Origin: Paramecium tetraurelia
Lineage: Eukaryota > Ciliophora > Oligohymenophorea > Peniculida > Parameciidae
Assembly: GCF_000165425.1 (NCBI RefSeq)
Contig: NW_001799411.1
Location: 124,001-188,000 of the forward strand
Reading direction: 5' to 3'
DNA length: 64,000 nucleotides
Each line of letters opens with the position of its first letter. The stretch's first letter is position 1. Shown one piece after another: positions 1 through 14,152 of this stretch. A program made the position numbers and the translations under genes. The notes beneath the pieces are model-generated. The model was not told the origin of the DNA, made no database searches, and was given only the letters and a program-made list of their open reading frames with translations.

Positions 1-2538
1 TTGTCACATTTTATTATAGGATGAAGATTCCTATGTCAGGAAAACTGCAGCTATTTGTATTTCTAAATTATATGACGTCTCTCCAGAATTGATCGATGAA
101 TAAGGACTTTTGAAGCTATTAGAAAATCTTCTTAATGATGGCAATGCTATGGTAGTTGCAAATGCTGTATGCGCTTTACTAATAGTATAAGAATCTAAAG
201 GGACAACTATGCTCCAATTAAATGCTTAAACAATTTAAAAAATATTGACAGCCATGAATGAATGTAATGAATGGGGTGTGATTTATTGTCTTGATGCTTT
301 AGCACTCTATATTCCAGAGGATGGAAAAGAAGCAGAAGCGTAATAACAATATCTAATATCAATAGTATATTGGAAAGAGTCAGTCCACGATTGAATCACA
401 GCAATCCAGGAGTGGTTTTATCAGCCTGTAAAATTATGATGAAATTCCTTGATTATCTTTAAAATCCAGAAATTATTAGATAAAATGCACTTAAAATGAC
501 TGCCCCATTAATTTCTTTACTGAGCTTAGGTAAAGAACCAGAAATATAATATGTGGCTCTAAAAAATATAAATCTAATCATTTAAAAGAGGCCAATTATT
601 ATTGAAAAGGAAATTAAAGTATTCTTTTGTAATTTCAATGATCCCATTTATATTAAATTATAGAAACTGGAAGTGTTATCCAAAATAGCTAATTAAGATA
701 ATATTCAATAGATTTTGCATGAATTAAAAGAGTACACACAAGAAGTTGATGTCGAATTTGTTAGAAAATCAGTTAGAACTATAGGTAGATGTGCAATTAA
801 ATTGGAAAAGTCTGCAGAGAAATGTGTTACTGCTTTATGGGAGTGTCTGAAAACTAAAGTGAATTATGTTGTGATGGAATGCATCATTGTTATTAGAGAC
901 ATTTTCAGAAAATACCCACGCAAATATGAAATGATCTTAAAGGATCTATGTGAGAATCTAAAAAGCTTAGAAGACCCAGAGGCCAAAGCATCTATGATTT
1001 GGATCATCGGAGAATATGTAGATACAATTGAGAATGCTGACGATTTATTGTCTAATTTTATTGAGAAGTAAACTAAAATTTTAATATTAAGTTTCAAAGA
1101 CGAACCAGCTAATGTGTAAAATTAAATGTTGGTTGCAGTGATGAAATTGTTTTTGCAAAGACCAGTAGACGGAAAAGAAATTATTCATAATTTATTAAAG
1201 GTAGCAACAACGGAATGCGAAAATCCAGATGTGAGGGATAGAGCTTATATTTATTGGAGAATGCTATCAACTGATCCAGAATTAGCAAAAAAGATTGTGT
1301 TCTCAGAGAGACCTCCTATTTCTGATGCTAGTTACACACTTGAAAATGAACTCTTAGATAAATTAATTGAAAATATTGGAAATCTCAGTTCAGTTTATAC
1401 AAAAAAGCCAGAAAGCTTTGTTAAAAAATTGAGAGAAGTCTTAAATTCAAAAATGTAAGACAAACCAGAGGAAGTATATGAAGGTGAATAACTAATGGAT
1501 GGAAGACCAGAAGATTATAGTGATTAATAAGCAGGTCCATAATCAAATGTTTATGAAGGAAATTACGAAACATCATCATAAATACAATAATAAACTAATG
1601 CGTAATCATAAATTTAATAAGTTTTATAAAATATAGATTTATTGGATTTAGATGATTCATAAGAACGACAATAATAACCCCCACCATCATCATAATAATA
1701 ATAATAATAATAATAACAATAACAATAACAATAACAACTATAATAAAATATTAAACTACCATTTTCTGAAGTCCTTAGTTCCATTACTTCAGGAGCATAA
1801 TAAAAAATAGTTGGACTTTAAATTGAAGGTGCTTTCTAAAAAAATGGAGATCAGATTATCTTAGAATTAAAATTTGCCAACAAAACTCAGGATAAAACTT
1901 TTTAAGTATTAAAACATCTTATTTAGGGTTTTGGAATTAAATTTAACAACAATCCATTTAGATTATAACCGGATTCTATTGAAATTTCTAGTCCACCTAT
2001 CTAACCAGGATAAAGTTTGATTACTTAAATCTTTGTAAACCTAAATGGGCCAGCTTGCTAAGATGCTCCTTAAATGCCTTATAGAATATAGGTTGCACTG
2101 AAAACTAATTTAGATGTGTTTTATTTTCTTATCCCCATGTCACTTAGTGTGTTATTTGTACTTTATTCCTAGTAATAATATAGAGCTCTAATGGTTAAAT
2201 TACTTAGCAAAAATTTGTTGAATTAAGTCAAGCTTAGAATTATGCAAGAAAAAATGAAATTCTTTAATTGCAAGTTGATTATCAAAAAGTAACCTAATAT
2301 TATTATAAATTAGATGAGAGAGAAGCTAGAGAGAAACTATTTATATTTAGTAGGAATTAGGAAGGATGATAAAGGAGTTGAATTATTATCCTACTCTGTT
2401 GTCTTAGCTAATGGCATGTCAATCTTAATTAATGTCATTCACACTACAAATGCAATCAATTTATAATTATAAGCTCCTCATCCAACATTAATTCCATTAA
2501 TATTTTAAGCTTTAGGGTTTATTTTAACGATAAATTGA
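1..2538 (+). CDS. Beta-adaptin (AP-1/AP-2 beta subunit), 5' partial
   Basis: Large subunit of a clathrin adaptor complex, acting in vesicle budding at the trans-Golgi or plasma membrane. Bases 1-19 are the tail of an intron ending TAG; the exon opens at 20 with [17 protein letters not shown], a hallmark of the beta-adaptin HEAT/ARM trunk. The trunk runs to about 1460, followed by a Gln-rich hinge with a clathrin-box-like LLDLD near 1640, then an appendage with the typical [15 protein letters not shown] motif. Introns: 340-365 (26 nt) and 2158-2183 (26 nt); both restore conserved sequence. Near 2350 the frame must shift again. A 25-nt GTA...AAG intron (2350-2374) would do it and makes the spliced length divisible by three, but it removes residues (SRNQEG) that resemble other beta-adaptins, so a one-base indel is also possible. 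The N-terminus lies outside the window. AP-1 versus AP-2 cannot be decided here. Confidence 0.93.
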
Positions 2539-2550
2539 TAAAAAATAAAA

Positions 2551-4253
2551 TCATATTAATTTCGATTATATTTTACATAATATTTAAGATTTTAGTTCTT
2601 CTCTTTCTAAAAAATCCTTTTCCCATTAGTCAAGTTGCACCATTTCTTAAAAGTCACATCCTAAAACTGATAAATTAATTGATTTTAAATTTAATTAATT
2701 TATTTATTCAAATAAATATTTGCATTTATTAAATTAACTATAATTGGCCATTATTTAATTCTTAAGATTGAATCGTTATTGAAAATCAGAATAGTAATTT
2801 TAAATCAATTTAAATTTATGAATTTAGGTTTGTAAAAATGGGATAATATCTCTAAAATTCGAATTTGCAATCTACTTAATCCTTTTGAAAAATTCAATTC
2901 TCTCTTAATAACTAATCATCCATTAGTTAAATAATTCAATAATATCCTAAAGCAACATTTTAACTTAATGATATTCAGGATACTCTAATAAAAATAAGAA
3001 ATTATCTTACCAACATAATTAACAATAAAATCATTCATAATGTTGATTTATAATCCCAAATATTTTGTTTGAAGCCTTTAATCTTTTTCTTGATCTTCTG
3101 CAACTTTTTATCTTAATTATTTCATTTATTTATTTTTAGAATTATCAAGATCATTTTCTTTAAACAAACTGTTGTAGCTCATGAATTATTCTTTTTAAGC
3201 TGGAATTTCATCATATTCTTTAATGATTTTATCTATTCTATTCATCTGTCTTTAATTATTTTCTTAGTCCCAAACTTAAGGTTTTTATATTTCCATATTG
3301 CCTTTTTATTATTTAATCCCTTTTTCTAATTAATTTTCATATTAAGTAGGCTATTTCTTTTTTAGATACTTTTAATTTTTTGAATTTTGCTATTGATTTG
3401 CTCTTTAATTCTATTGTTGCTTGCAATTATTTAAATTAACTGAGGTTTATTATGATTCTTAACATTCCTCTTCAGTGATTTGTTTGTGTTAGTAAATTGG
3501 AATTGATTTTTAGTTATAGATCTGATCTTATTTTGAAAATGGAATATTCATCTATTTATCCAAGTTTAAGATATCAAAATTTTCTGACTAGTTTTGTAAT
3601 TTTTCTTTAGTAATTTAATCTTACAAGGCTGATTCTAATTATTATGTGAGTTCTTAAATTTATTTTTGAAGTGATTTCATAATATCTTAATATTTTGTTT
3701 CTTGTTCTTTCAACAATGAACTATGCTTTTTTTATTCATCCTGCAATTTTTTAAGTTTTACATACTCAACTGATTTCAATCTTGCGATTTCACTTTTTTC
3801 TCTTTCCAATCTTTTTTTTTCTGCATCAACTCTTTGTTTCCATTCTTACTCAAAATCTTTTTGTAATTGATTTTTTTCTTATTCAATCCTTTTCTTATAT
3901 TACAATTTGAGTTATTTTGATTTTTTTTACACTTCTTCATTTATTTACTCCTCTAGCTCCTCCTATATTTTGAATCTTAATTATTGTTCTAATTAGCCTC
4001 TTTAAAGGGAATCATCAAATTCACGAATTACATCTTATGCCAACTGTTCCTTCTATTATTCATAGTCTATTCTAATTTGCTATTCTAATTCAGCTCTTAT
4101 TTATTCTTCATTAAATAAAGCTAAGGAATCTATTTCTTATTGAAATTTATATTAATATTCAATTTGCAATTCTTAATTAACTTGTTCTCTGATCTCTTTC
4201 TCAATATCAGGAAGCAATTCCCTTACTGTTTCTAAAATAATTTCGTTAGACAT
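2551..4253 (-). CDS. Coiled-coil protein of unknown function
   Basis: Function not recognised. The product is 558 residues with one 26-nt intron (2985-3010, GTAAG...TAG). Roughly the first 270 residues are charged, Glu/Gln/Lys-rich and heptad-like (for example EQEWKQRVDAEKKRLEREK), predicting a long coiled coil. The middle is Gln/Asn-rich low complexity, and the C-terminal ~200 residues (around WMISYQERIEFFKRIKQIA) look more globular. The start is the first ATG after an AT-rich gap and lies 24 bp from the divergent start of the gene at 4278. It converges on the beta-adaptin gene with 12 bp between stop codons. It could be a cytoskeletal or basal-body component, which is common for ciliate proteins of this look, but nothing proves that. 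Confidence 0.8.
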
Positions 4254-4277
4254 ATTTTAAAAATATTATAAAATATT

Positions 4278-7200
4278 ATGGAATTAAAGTCCAACTTTGG
4301 TGGGAAATCGAATCTGGATCAGGATAGATCTGCTATTGACAAGATTTAAAACGAAGTGAAAATGATATTCTTCAAAGTCACTCAGCAATTGTTAAAAGAC
4401 GAGGAAAAATCAATTATTCTCAATTTACTAGCCATAGTAATTCAGTTCTTTTAAGTCACTTACATCATCTTCAATCGACAAACATGGAAAGTTTGGCAAA
4501 CTTTTGAAGTAACTGAGTGGCTTAATAAGATATTTGGGTAATGTTAAATAAGCTAAGAAGTTATTCGATGTTAGTCCCTTAATTTCAGATGATATCATTT
4601 CCAGCCTTGGTTGCTATGATGTATGTATGCTTAGGCTTGGTAGTATTTGCATTTATGTTGATCTTCCTTCTAAGCTATAGATTGAAGTCTGCATTCACAT
4701 GGCCAATATATATTTTAAGAATTATGATTCAAATGTTCTTATCAGTTCTTTATATGCCAATCATGGATCTCTTTTTCTCGTTAATTGCTTGTACAACCGA
4801 TGAAAATGGGAACACAATTAACTAAATTTTTATTGATGTTACATGTTGGTAAGGTGCCCATATAGTGCATGGTGTTGTCTCAATTTTAGCTATTGTAATA
4901 TTCTATCTATTATGTATCACATTTGCCTTGATATATTATGAGCCTAGGTATCTACCTAAAGAGCCATTATCTAAGAAGTCTGGTAGAAATTTGGCTATTT
5001 TTTTAACATACGAATTAGTTATGATCATATGTTATACATTCATGGTTGGAAGATCCCATGATTATCTATTCATTTTGATTATTATGATAGGAAGTTTTAT
5101 AATATTTTGGAAAATGCACATAGAAAATCCCCATAATAATATATACATAGCGAAAATGTGGTCTATGCTTGTGTCAGTCAATATGTGGAGTGTTATCCTA
5201 TTATGTTTTGCTAAATTTCTTGAAGGGCAATTATTTTTTGGAACTATTTATGCGTGGTTGTCAGGTTTACCATTAATGATTGTTGCAGTTCTGAAAACAG
5301 AAAAGTTGAACTACGATTTGCTTTTGACCAATTTAAATAAAGTAACAGATCATCAGGATGTCCTTAATTTGACTGATCACTTAATCAAGCTCTACTACAT
5401 TCAAGATGCGGATTCTTAATTGATGATTGATGGATTCTTAGAAATACATAGGGCAACTTGCGCTAGAGAAGATTGTTATTTAAAATAAAAAAAAATCCCA
5501 AATTAAAGATTGGTCAAACCTTTTTTTAAAGATTAAAATCTTAATGAAAGGGATGTTGATCTAATTATGGTTTTAGGCCAAATTTATTTCAATTAGATTA
5601 AAAGATTTCCAAATGAAATTGCTTTAAGGCTTAGATATTCATTGTTTCTCTTAGATCTCATGAAGTAAAGATAATAAGCAATAAATGAATTAATATAAGC
5701 AGAAACACTATGTCCTAGTTTAGATAACGAATTTACGATATTTAGATATAAATAAATAATAGAATATGAAATGAATGCAGCTTAAAATGAGAATTTAGGT
5801 AATTTGGATGTAGCATCAGAATTAGCATTTTAAAATTATATGAGATCCTTTTAAAATAAAATTGAAAGAGCAACGCTTATGCATATGGACTTTTGGTCAT
5901 AATTATAAGAAGATTCTCCTGATTTAGGTAAAATGAATAATATTGGTGCTAAAATTAATTTGGCTATTACTTAAGTTGAAGAACTTTGGAATAAGATGCA
6001 AATGATGACTTCAAATCTGCCTAAAGCTATGAGATTATACGGAAAATTTATCATAGAAGTCTTATAAGATAAGGATTTTGGAGAAGAACTATTGGAAAAA
6101 GCAAGGCGCCTATAGTAGTAGAACAGTAAGAACAAAAATAAACAAATGATATCGATTTTAAGCGGTGAAGACTTAAGTCAAGAGCCGAATGCTACTACTT
6201 TAGTATCAACAGCTACAGAAAAATTTGCTTAGATTATAAACTTAAACTTATCATGCTGCAATTTGTTTGGATACAGTAAGTCTGAAATGATCAACAGAAA
6301 GATCAATATCTTTATGCCAAATCTTTATTAGAAATTTCATGACTCATATGTTGAACGCTTTCTTTAGACAAATGATAATAAAAATATTAATAAGGAAAGA
6401 CTAATTTATATTAAACAAAAATCAAATTACATAGCTCCATGTTATTTAATGTTGAAAATCATTTAATCTCTAGATGACAATCTATAATTGGCTGCATAAT
6501 TTAGATTACCTAAGATTTTCAGACCCACTTGTTATATTATAGTTGATTCAGATGAAACAATTGATTCTATATCAGCCTCTTGCATCCCCTTATTGAATTT
6601 GGATTAAAAAGTAATTTAACATAAAAAATTGTTTTTAATTGACATTTTTCCAAAATTGGCAGAAAATAAAGAGTAATATTTATCTAAAGTCGGAGGATTG
6701 CTTTAGGTAACCTAATATTCTTCTTAGGTTAATAATATAAATTAAATAGAAGAGAAGCAGCAAGAGCAACTTACATTTATGTGTTACATGACTGAAGTAA
6801 TAAATTAATCAATTGATTAATTAGTTGGATATATAATTAGATTAGAATTACAGGGTTAAGAATATAGTACCAACTAAGAATTGCTTGCAAACAACAATCC
6901 ATTAAAAAGTGGAAACAGCTTATAATTTAAATTCAATCCATAACGTAATATGTACAGTGGAGAATTCTTAGCAGATACTAATTCTTAAAGAGTCGATCAG
7001 ACTATATTATGGGATTAGAATGATTAATCATCTATGATATCCTCTAATTAAATGGATATTACAGGAAATATAAAATCATAAGTAAAAACTGAAAAGTCGG
7101 AAGAATAAAATTTGAACACTAAAATAAATTATGGAGAAGGAATTAAAATCTTGAGATTGTTTGAGAATAGAATTTAGGATATCGATGATAAAGATGATGT

Positions 7201-9196
7201 AATGTCAGATGATGAGGAGATCGGAAAAAATAGTGTATTTTAAAATAATATGGAACAGGCAATAGAGAATGATTAATAAAGAAACGAGTAACATAATATT
7301 TTCAGATCAAGAAAGAATCTATTTTAAATTATTAATAGCAATTAAACACCAAAAGTAATTACTAAATTAAATTGGACTGCCAATATTCTTGCATTAATCT
7401 TGGTGGTACTTTCTTTTGTTGACTTTTTCATTATATACTAATAATATGACGACATTTATAATACAATAGTTTTAGTCAAAAATCAAAACTAAAGAAATGC
7501 TGAACTCTAAACAATAACAACCACCGTTCAAAATCTTTTGATGCTAAATTTAGATGTTTGGCAATTAAAAACAGATAGTGATAAGGCCACATATGAAAGC
7601 GCATAGAAAACTAAATTAAATAACTCAATTACAAAAGTTGACAATTTAAACAAAGAACTAATGCTCTCAAGTGTTAGTCTAAGCGATTCCATAATAGGTA
7701 TGATGAGAACAGATATTGTAACAATGAAGTCGAGTGATGGTAACGAATAGTTGTATGATCTATCCGAAGCAATAGAATAAATAATTAGTAAATCACTGAT
7801 CATAAGAGATAAAAGCATTGCAAATATCAATAAGCAAGATATAGATGTGAATTTTGTGCTCTACAATTCTCTAAATAGTTTGATCTATTAATTAAGACTA
7901 TTCTCAACATTATATGCTAATGAATTGAGAATTAAGACTTAGGACAATGGATAAAACTTCTTAACAATTTTAGGAGTGTCCGCGGCCGCCATAGGATTAG
8001 GATTAATCATTATGATAATAGCAATGATATCTGTCAGCAAAAATTAAGAAGAGGTTTTAGCAATGTTTCTAGATCTTCCAGACAAAACAGTTAAATATTT
8101 GTACAACAAAAGCGAGAACTTCATTTCTAATTTGTAAATGGGTGAGGATGATGAGGTACTGTCAGAGATAGATGATGTTGAAAAGGAAGAGTAGGAAGAA
8201 CTAAACAAGACTTTGAAAACCAGAAGAAAGAAGAAGCATTTTAAAAACACAAACAAAGATTAAAGAAACTTCATATTTGGTATATTTTTTGTTTTGTTAA
8301 TCACATAAGGATATTTTGTGTTGAATTACCTTTTAAGTCATACATTTCTAAGTAATCTAGACTAAATGATACCAGAAATAAATGCAACTGCTAGAGCAGA
8401 AAGCTTTTATAGATTTGTAGATATAGGAGAGAGAGCTTTATTTATAGATCGCAATTAAACGATAATGAATTAGGATGCCTACACCATAGTTAAAAATAAT
8501 CTTAATTCTCTTTATGTCTTAGATTCATCTATGCACTAAGAGCATTCATTAAATGTTGAAATTACAAATCAAATATATATAGACGCTTTTAAGGAAATTT
8601 TTATGTCTCAACCCTGTACAATATTAGCAAATGTAATGAATGAAGTTAATGAATAAGAATGTTAGACTTTTGCAGATGGAGCCATCTATTAAGGGATGGC
8701 AGTAGGTGTTGCTCGTTACTTTGAAAATTTAAGGTACATCATGACCATATATGATTAATTTTGGAATAATTCTAAAGTCAATTTTACTTCATTGGCTCGT
8801 GGATTTGTCACTTTCAAAAATATAACTAAAAATTCAGATAATAGTACTAATTATGTTTTAAATCTTAATAATTTCAATCATACAAAAGAGGCTAGATAGA
8901 TGCAGGATAATTATCACCGGGGAACCTTTCGTTATTTAGTTAAGAAGATGATAGAGGGAATATAACAAGATATGGAAAATAGCAAAACTTAGCTTCTTGC
9001 ATTTTTCATTGTATTTGAAGTTCTATTGTTCATTATTTACTTCATATTGTGGTTACCTTTAGTTGTCAAAATGACCAAAGATATTTGGAGAACGAGATTG
9101 ATGATTATGATGATTCCTTTGAGAGTGATCCAAAATATTAGATCTATTAAAGCCTATATCAAAGATAATATACAAATTAATGAGATAGATGTGTGA
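4278..9196 (+). CDS. Multi-pass membrane protein with PAS-like domain (TmcB/TmcC-like), tandem copy 1
   Basis: First of three tandem paralogues; 1,632 residues after removing one 20-nt intron (4538-4557). The start MELKSNFGG matches the other copies. The N-terminal ~350 residues contain many hydrophobic segments (MMYVCLGLVVFAFMLIFLL, FFGTIYAWLSGLPLMIVAVL). An alpha-helical region with RQQAINELIQAETLCPSLDN follows, then a PAS-type segment (CCNLFGYSKSEMINRKINIF, then MPNLY and KFHD). The C-terminal third has four further membrane segments separated by large loops with N-glycosylation-type sites, and ends at VVKMTKDIWRTRLMIMMIPL. This order is that of the TmcB/TmcC-like proteins expanded in ciliates and Dictyostelium. 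A sensor or signalling role in a surface membrane is inference. Unlike copies 2 and 3, it has no intron at the site near 8930. Confidence 0.88.
5663..6098 (+). repeat. Near-invariant 436-bp block, copy 1 (inside PAS/membrane gene 1)
   Basis: This coding block is shared by the three tandem paralogues without indels. Against copy 2, only two differences are seen in roughly the first 130 bp, including at silent positions, while flanking coding sequence is clearly diverged. It encodes the helical segment ahead of the PAS-like domain. The pattern suggests gene conversion. Confidence 0.85.
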
Positions 9197-9232
9197 TTTT
9201 ATATATATCTAATATCTATATTATTTAAATAT

Positions 9233-12200
9233 ATGGAGGTAAAGTCTAATTATGGTCAAACAAGACCGCAATTGGAAAATGAAAGTCTTTTGGTACGAAT
9301 GCAAACGGAACTGAAGAATATCATATTTCGAGTGTTCTTTTTGATGCTTAAAGATGAAGAGTAATCCATTACTGTTGCTGCTTTACTCCAAACCATTATG
9401 TTCTTGCAATACTTGTCCTTATTATTTTACCGATAATTGTATATAATTTGGAAAAATGAAGGAGTCTCCTACGAATTACACGAACTATTTGGTTACCTTA
9501 TGCTGACTCCTTATTTTGAAATGTTGGAGTTTTCTAGTTTTGCTTCAATGATGTATGTACTTATAGGTATAATCCTAATTGCCATCATGATATTGCTGCT
9601 AGTAGGCTATAGTAATACAATCAAGTTAAATACAGCAGTATCATGGCCAGTTTTCATATTAAAATAGTTGTTCATACTGTTCTCAACAATATTGTACCTC
9701 CCTACTCTTAATCTCTTTTTCGAGATGGTAAATTGTCATGAGAATGATCAAAATATTGTTGTACTTTAAGCATTTGATCAGGAATGCTGGAATGGAGCAC
9801 ATATTGTTCATGGAATTGTTGCAATTTTAGGAATTCTGATTTTCGTAATTTTCACTGCAATTTTTAATTTGTTATATTTTGAGGCAAGACCAAAAATAAA
9901 GGACTTATTGTCTAAATAATCAGGCAGAGCAAAAACCTTTGTCTACTTCTATCTATTAGTAATGTAGATGTCAATTATTATTTTAGATCCCAAAGATCAT
10001 ACTTATATCATAATCTATATCATACTTGTTGGTGCCTTCATCTCTTTCTATAAATTGCATATCGAATAACCATATTACAATTAAATGATGTAAAAAGTGG
10101 TTTCCATATATTCAACCTTAATTTTATGGAGTGCTTTGCTACTTTGCTTCTCAAATTATTTGGAGGACAACATCTTTCATGGTACTATTTACGCTTGGCT
10201 AGTTGGTTTGCCCCTTTTGGCATTGGCAGTATTTAAAAAGCAAAAATATCATTATGATTTATTACTTATGAATATCTCAAAAGTGGATGATCCAAATCAA
10301 ATAATCAAGCTCATTAACTATATTTAGACACTTTTAACAGGGTACTAAAATAACTAATAATTTAATATAATGCTAAACGCACTTATTGATGTACATAAAA
10401 ATACATGTTAAATTGATGATTGTGTATTTAAGAATAAAAAATAAATTAATTTAAGAATAATCTAATAAAAAGATGAAGATATATCATAAAGAGATTATAA
10501 TATATATCTTTTATTAGGAGAGATTTACTCAAGAACAATGAGAAAGCATTCTACACATTCTAAATTAAGAATTAATTATGCCTTCTATTTATTGGATTAC
10601 TTAAAGTAAAGATAATAAGCATTAAATGAATTAATATAAGCAGAAACATTATGTCCTAGTTTAGATAACGAATTTACGATATTTAGATATAAATAAATAA
10701 TAGAATATGAAATGAATGCAGCTTAAAATGAGAATTTTGGTAATTTAGATGTAGCATCAGAGTTAGCATTTTAAAATTATATGAAATCATTCTAAAATAA
10801 AATTGAAAGAGCAACACTTATGCATATGGACTTTTGGTCATAATTATAAGAAGATTCCCCTGATTTAGGTAAAATGAATGATATTGGGGCCAAAATCAAT
10901 TTAGCTATCATTTAGGTTGAAGAGCTTTGGAATAAAATGTAGAAAATGACATCAAACCTACCCAAAGCTATGAGGTTATATGCAAAATTCATTATTGAAG
11001 TCTTATAAGATAAAGATTACGGAGAAGAATTATTGGAAAAAGCTAAATTTTTATAAATTTAAAATAGTAAAATGAAAAATAAATCTTAAATTTAGATTTT
11101 TAATGTTGATGATATCAACTTTGAATCACTACCAACTTTGATTGTATCAGTACAAAATGATAAGTTTGCTTAGATTAGCAATTTAAATCTGAGTGCATGT
11201 AATCTATTAGGGTATCATAAAACTGAACTATTAAATAGAAGAATTAATATGATCATTCCAACAATTTATGCTAAATTTCATGACTAATATATTGACGGTT
11301 TTTTTGAGAAAAGTGATGCTTCAAAGATATCAAAAGAGAAATTTGTTTATTTGAAATTAAAATCTGGTTATATTCAGCCATGCTATTTATAACTTAAAAT
11401 GCTATAAACTGCTGAGGAGAATAGTTAATTAATTGTTTAATTCAGATCTTTACGTAATTTTAAGAGTGCGTGTTATATAATTTTAGATGCTGATGAGTCT
11501 ATAGAGAGTTTATCATCATCTTGTATTTGTAATATTTTCATTGATCATAAAGTGATTAGTCATAAAAAGATATTTATTTAAGAGATATTCCCTAATTACA
11601 ATAGGAATGATTATCTTAATAAAATAGGGTGTAAAATAGCTTTGAATTTATCGACCGAACTTATTTAAAATTCTTATTACATACAGTATTATATTAATGA
11701 TTTGGAGGATCAGACATAAATAGAATTTTAAATTCAGGTTACAGAAATCGAGAATGAAAAGATAGGTTAAATATTTGGGTATGTTATAAAGCTAGAAAAG
11801 GTTACTGAAATTTATAGTTAATAATTTACTCCAGAACTGTTATAATAGTTAGCTATTCCAAATTAAAGTGTTAGCAGTTTTTAATTTAAATATTTTGCAA
11901 ATAAAGCCTTATATGTAGGTGAGAATTAGGATGACATAAACTCTGCAAGGGTTGATCAAACTGTCATATGGGAATATACTTCTAGAACAAGTGAAGAGAC
12001 TCAAGAGGAAAAGAAAATAGTGATTGAAGATAATAAAATTGCAAAACCTAATTATGCAGAGGGTATAAGGACTCTAAAATTGTTTGAGAACAGAATTTAG
12101 GATTTGGAAGACATCAAATTAGATTTCTCAGAATAAGAGGAAGAATAGCATTCTAGTGTATTTCAAAGACATCAGGACAGTCAAGAAGAGATTGAATTTG

Positions 12201-14126
12201 GATAAAAAAATAATATGTTTCGTAATAGAAAAGCTTTAAATTCAGCGATAAATAATCAATAAATTCCAAAAATTATGGTGTATTTGAGTTGGGTGATAAA
12301 TATTTTAGTTTTGGCTGTTATAACTCTAACTTTTACTTCTTATTTTCTAGGCTTATTTTTATTTTAAAATTTTCAAGATTCTTTAAATTTATTAGGATAT
12401 GCCACAACAAGAAATTTGGAATGCAATTAAATTGTGATGAATATCCAAAATTTGTAAATGCTTAACCTAGGCATTTGGAATTTGACAGAGGTTGAAGCTA
12501 CTGACTATGAAATCTAATAAAGAACTGAACTGAATGAATCCATTTTTACATTAACATAAGTAAACAAAAAGCTAATGTTATCAGATATATATATCAATAG
12601 TGAAATCGAGGAGTTGCATTCTTAAAGAGTTGTAAATGTTAGGATAAACAAAAATAGTTATTAAAAGTATGACTTAATTGAAGCAACATAATAAATTATA
12701 AGTAAAGCTTTGATAGTTAGAGATAAGTAGCTTTCTTAGATTAATAAGGAAGATGAAGACACAAGTTTTATTTTATATAACCTATTCAATGACATTGTCT
12801 TTCAATTGAGAAATGAGACAGGTTAATATTCATATGGATTATAAAGTGTTGCAGAGGATAATGCTCTCAATTTTTTTATTATATTGATTGTATCTGGTTG
12901 CTCATTCATTATACTTTTGATCTTCATTTTATTGTTTCTGATGTAAATAAACTAAACTAAAGAGTAAATACTGTAATTATTTATTGAAATACCTGAGAAA
13001 ACAGTTAAATATTTGTATAACAAAAGTGAAAATTTTATATCGAATTTGTAGATAGGAGAGGAAGAGGAAATATCATCAGAGGTCAGCGATGAAGAGAATG
13101 ATGAAGAGAAAGAGTTGAATAAGTCATTAAAATCAAAGAGAAGGAAAAAGTTGCTCAAAAATAAAAACTCATTCTTCCGAACCTAATTTACTTTAGCAAT
13201 TTTCCTTGTTTCTACTTTAATAGGGTACTTCATATTGAATTACTTTCTTAATTAAACGACCTACAGCAATCTAAAGTAACAAATACCAGAACTAAACATA
13301 ACAGCTCGATCTGGGTCATTCTACAGATATGTGGATAATTCAGAAAGGCAGTTGTTTTTGAATAGAGATGATCCAATTTTATTGTAGGATGCATATACAT
13401 CAGTTGTCAATAATTTGTAATAAAATTATGATTTGGATTCTTCTTTGCATTCTGAACATGCCAAGAATTCTGAAATATGCAATTCAGATTATTATGATAC
13501 ATTTCAATAGATCTTCATGATGAATCCTTGTAACATTTTTATAGCAATTGGATATTCGACTCAGGAATATTGCGAGGCTTATGCGAGTGGATCAATTCAG
13601 TAAGGAATGGCTGTAGCAATTGCAAGATTCTTTGAAAATGTGAGGTATATAATGACGATATATGATGTATTTTATGGTTATCCAGATGTAAATTTCACTG
13701 CTGCAGCAAGAGGATCGGGAGTCTTTAGAAACATTACTTAGAATTCTGACAATGTGACCAATTACATTTATAATTTGAATAACTTTAAGTAAGCTTAAGA
13801 AGCTAGAGTATTGTAGAGTGTCTTTATTAAAGGTATTAAAGCAATTATCCTTCATAGGGGCATTCATTTACTTAGTAGACCAATACATCATCGCTTTGAA
13901 GGATGATATCAGTTTAACTTAGACTCAATTATTGGCAATATTTATTGTGTTTGAAGTGTTAGTATTCTTAGTGTACTTTATTGGGTGGTACCCAGCCTCA
14001 ATTAGAATGACTAGGGATATTTGGAGAACTAAGGGATTGATAATGATGATTCCTTTGAATGTTATATTAAAGATCAAATCGATTAAAGAAAAGGTTGGAA
14101 ATTTAGTGTAAGGGACAGATTAGTGA
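9233..14126 (+). CDS. Multi-pass membrane protein with PAS-like domain (TmcB/TmcC-like), tandem copy 2
   Basis: Second tandem paralogue, 1,622 residues, starting MEVKSNYGQT 37 bp after the stop of copy 1. It has the same layout as copy 1: N-terminal hydrophobic segments, the near-invariant helical block (10604-11039), a PAS-like segment (ACNLLGYHKTELLNRRINMI), an acidic linker, then C-terminal membrane helices with large loops. It is the most divergent of the three outside the shared block. It lacks the early intron of copies 1 and 3 (the frame is open across KNEGVSYELHELFGYLMLTP) but has a 25-nt intron at 13833-13857, at the same place as the second intron of copy 3. With that intron the spliced length is an exact multiple of three. 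Confidence 0.88.
10604..11039 (+). repeat. Near-invariant 436-bp block, copy 2
   Basis: Same block as 5663-6098 and 15552-15987. By eye it differs from the copy at 15552 at only 7 positions over 436 bp, most of them silent. Confidence 0.88.
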
Positions 14127-14152
14127 AAATTTATTTATTTATTTATTTAAAA

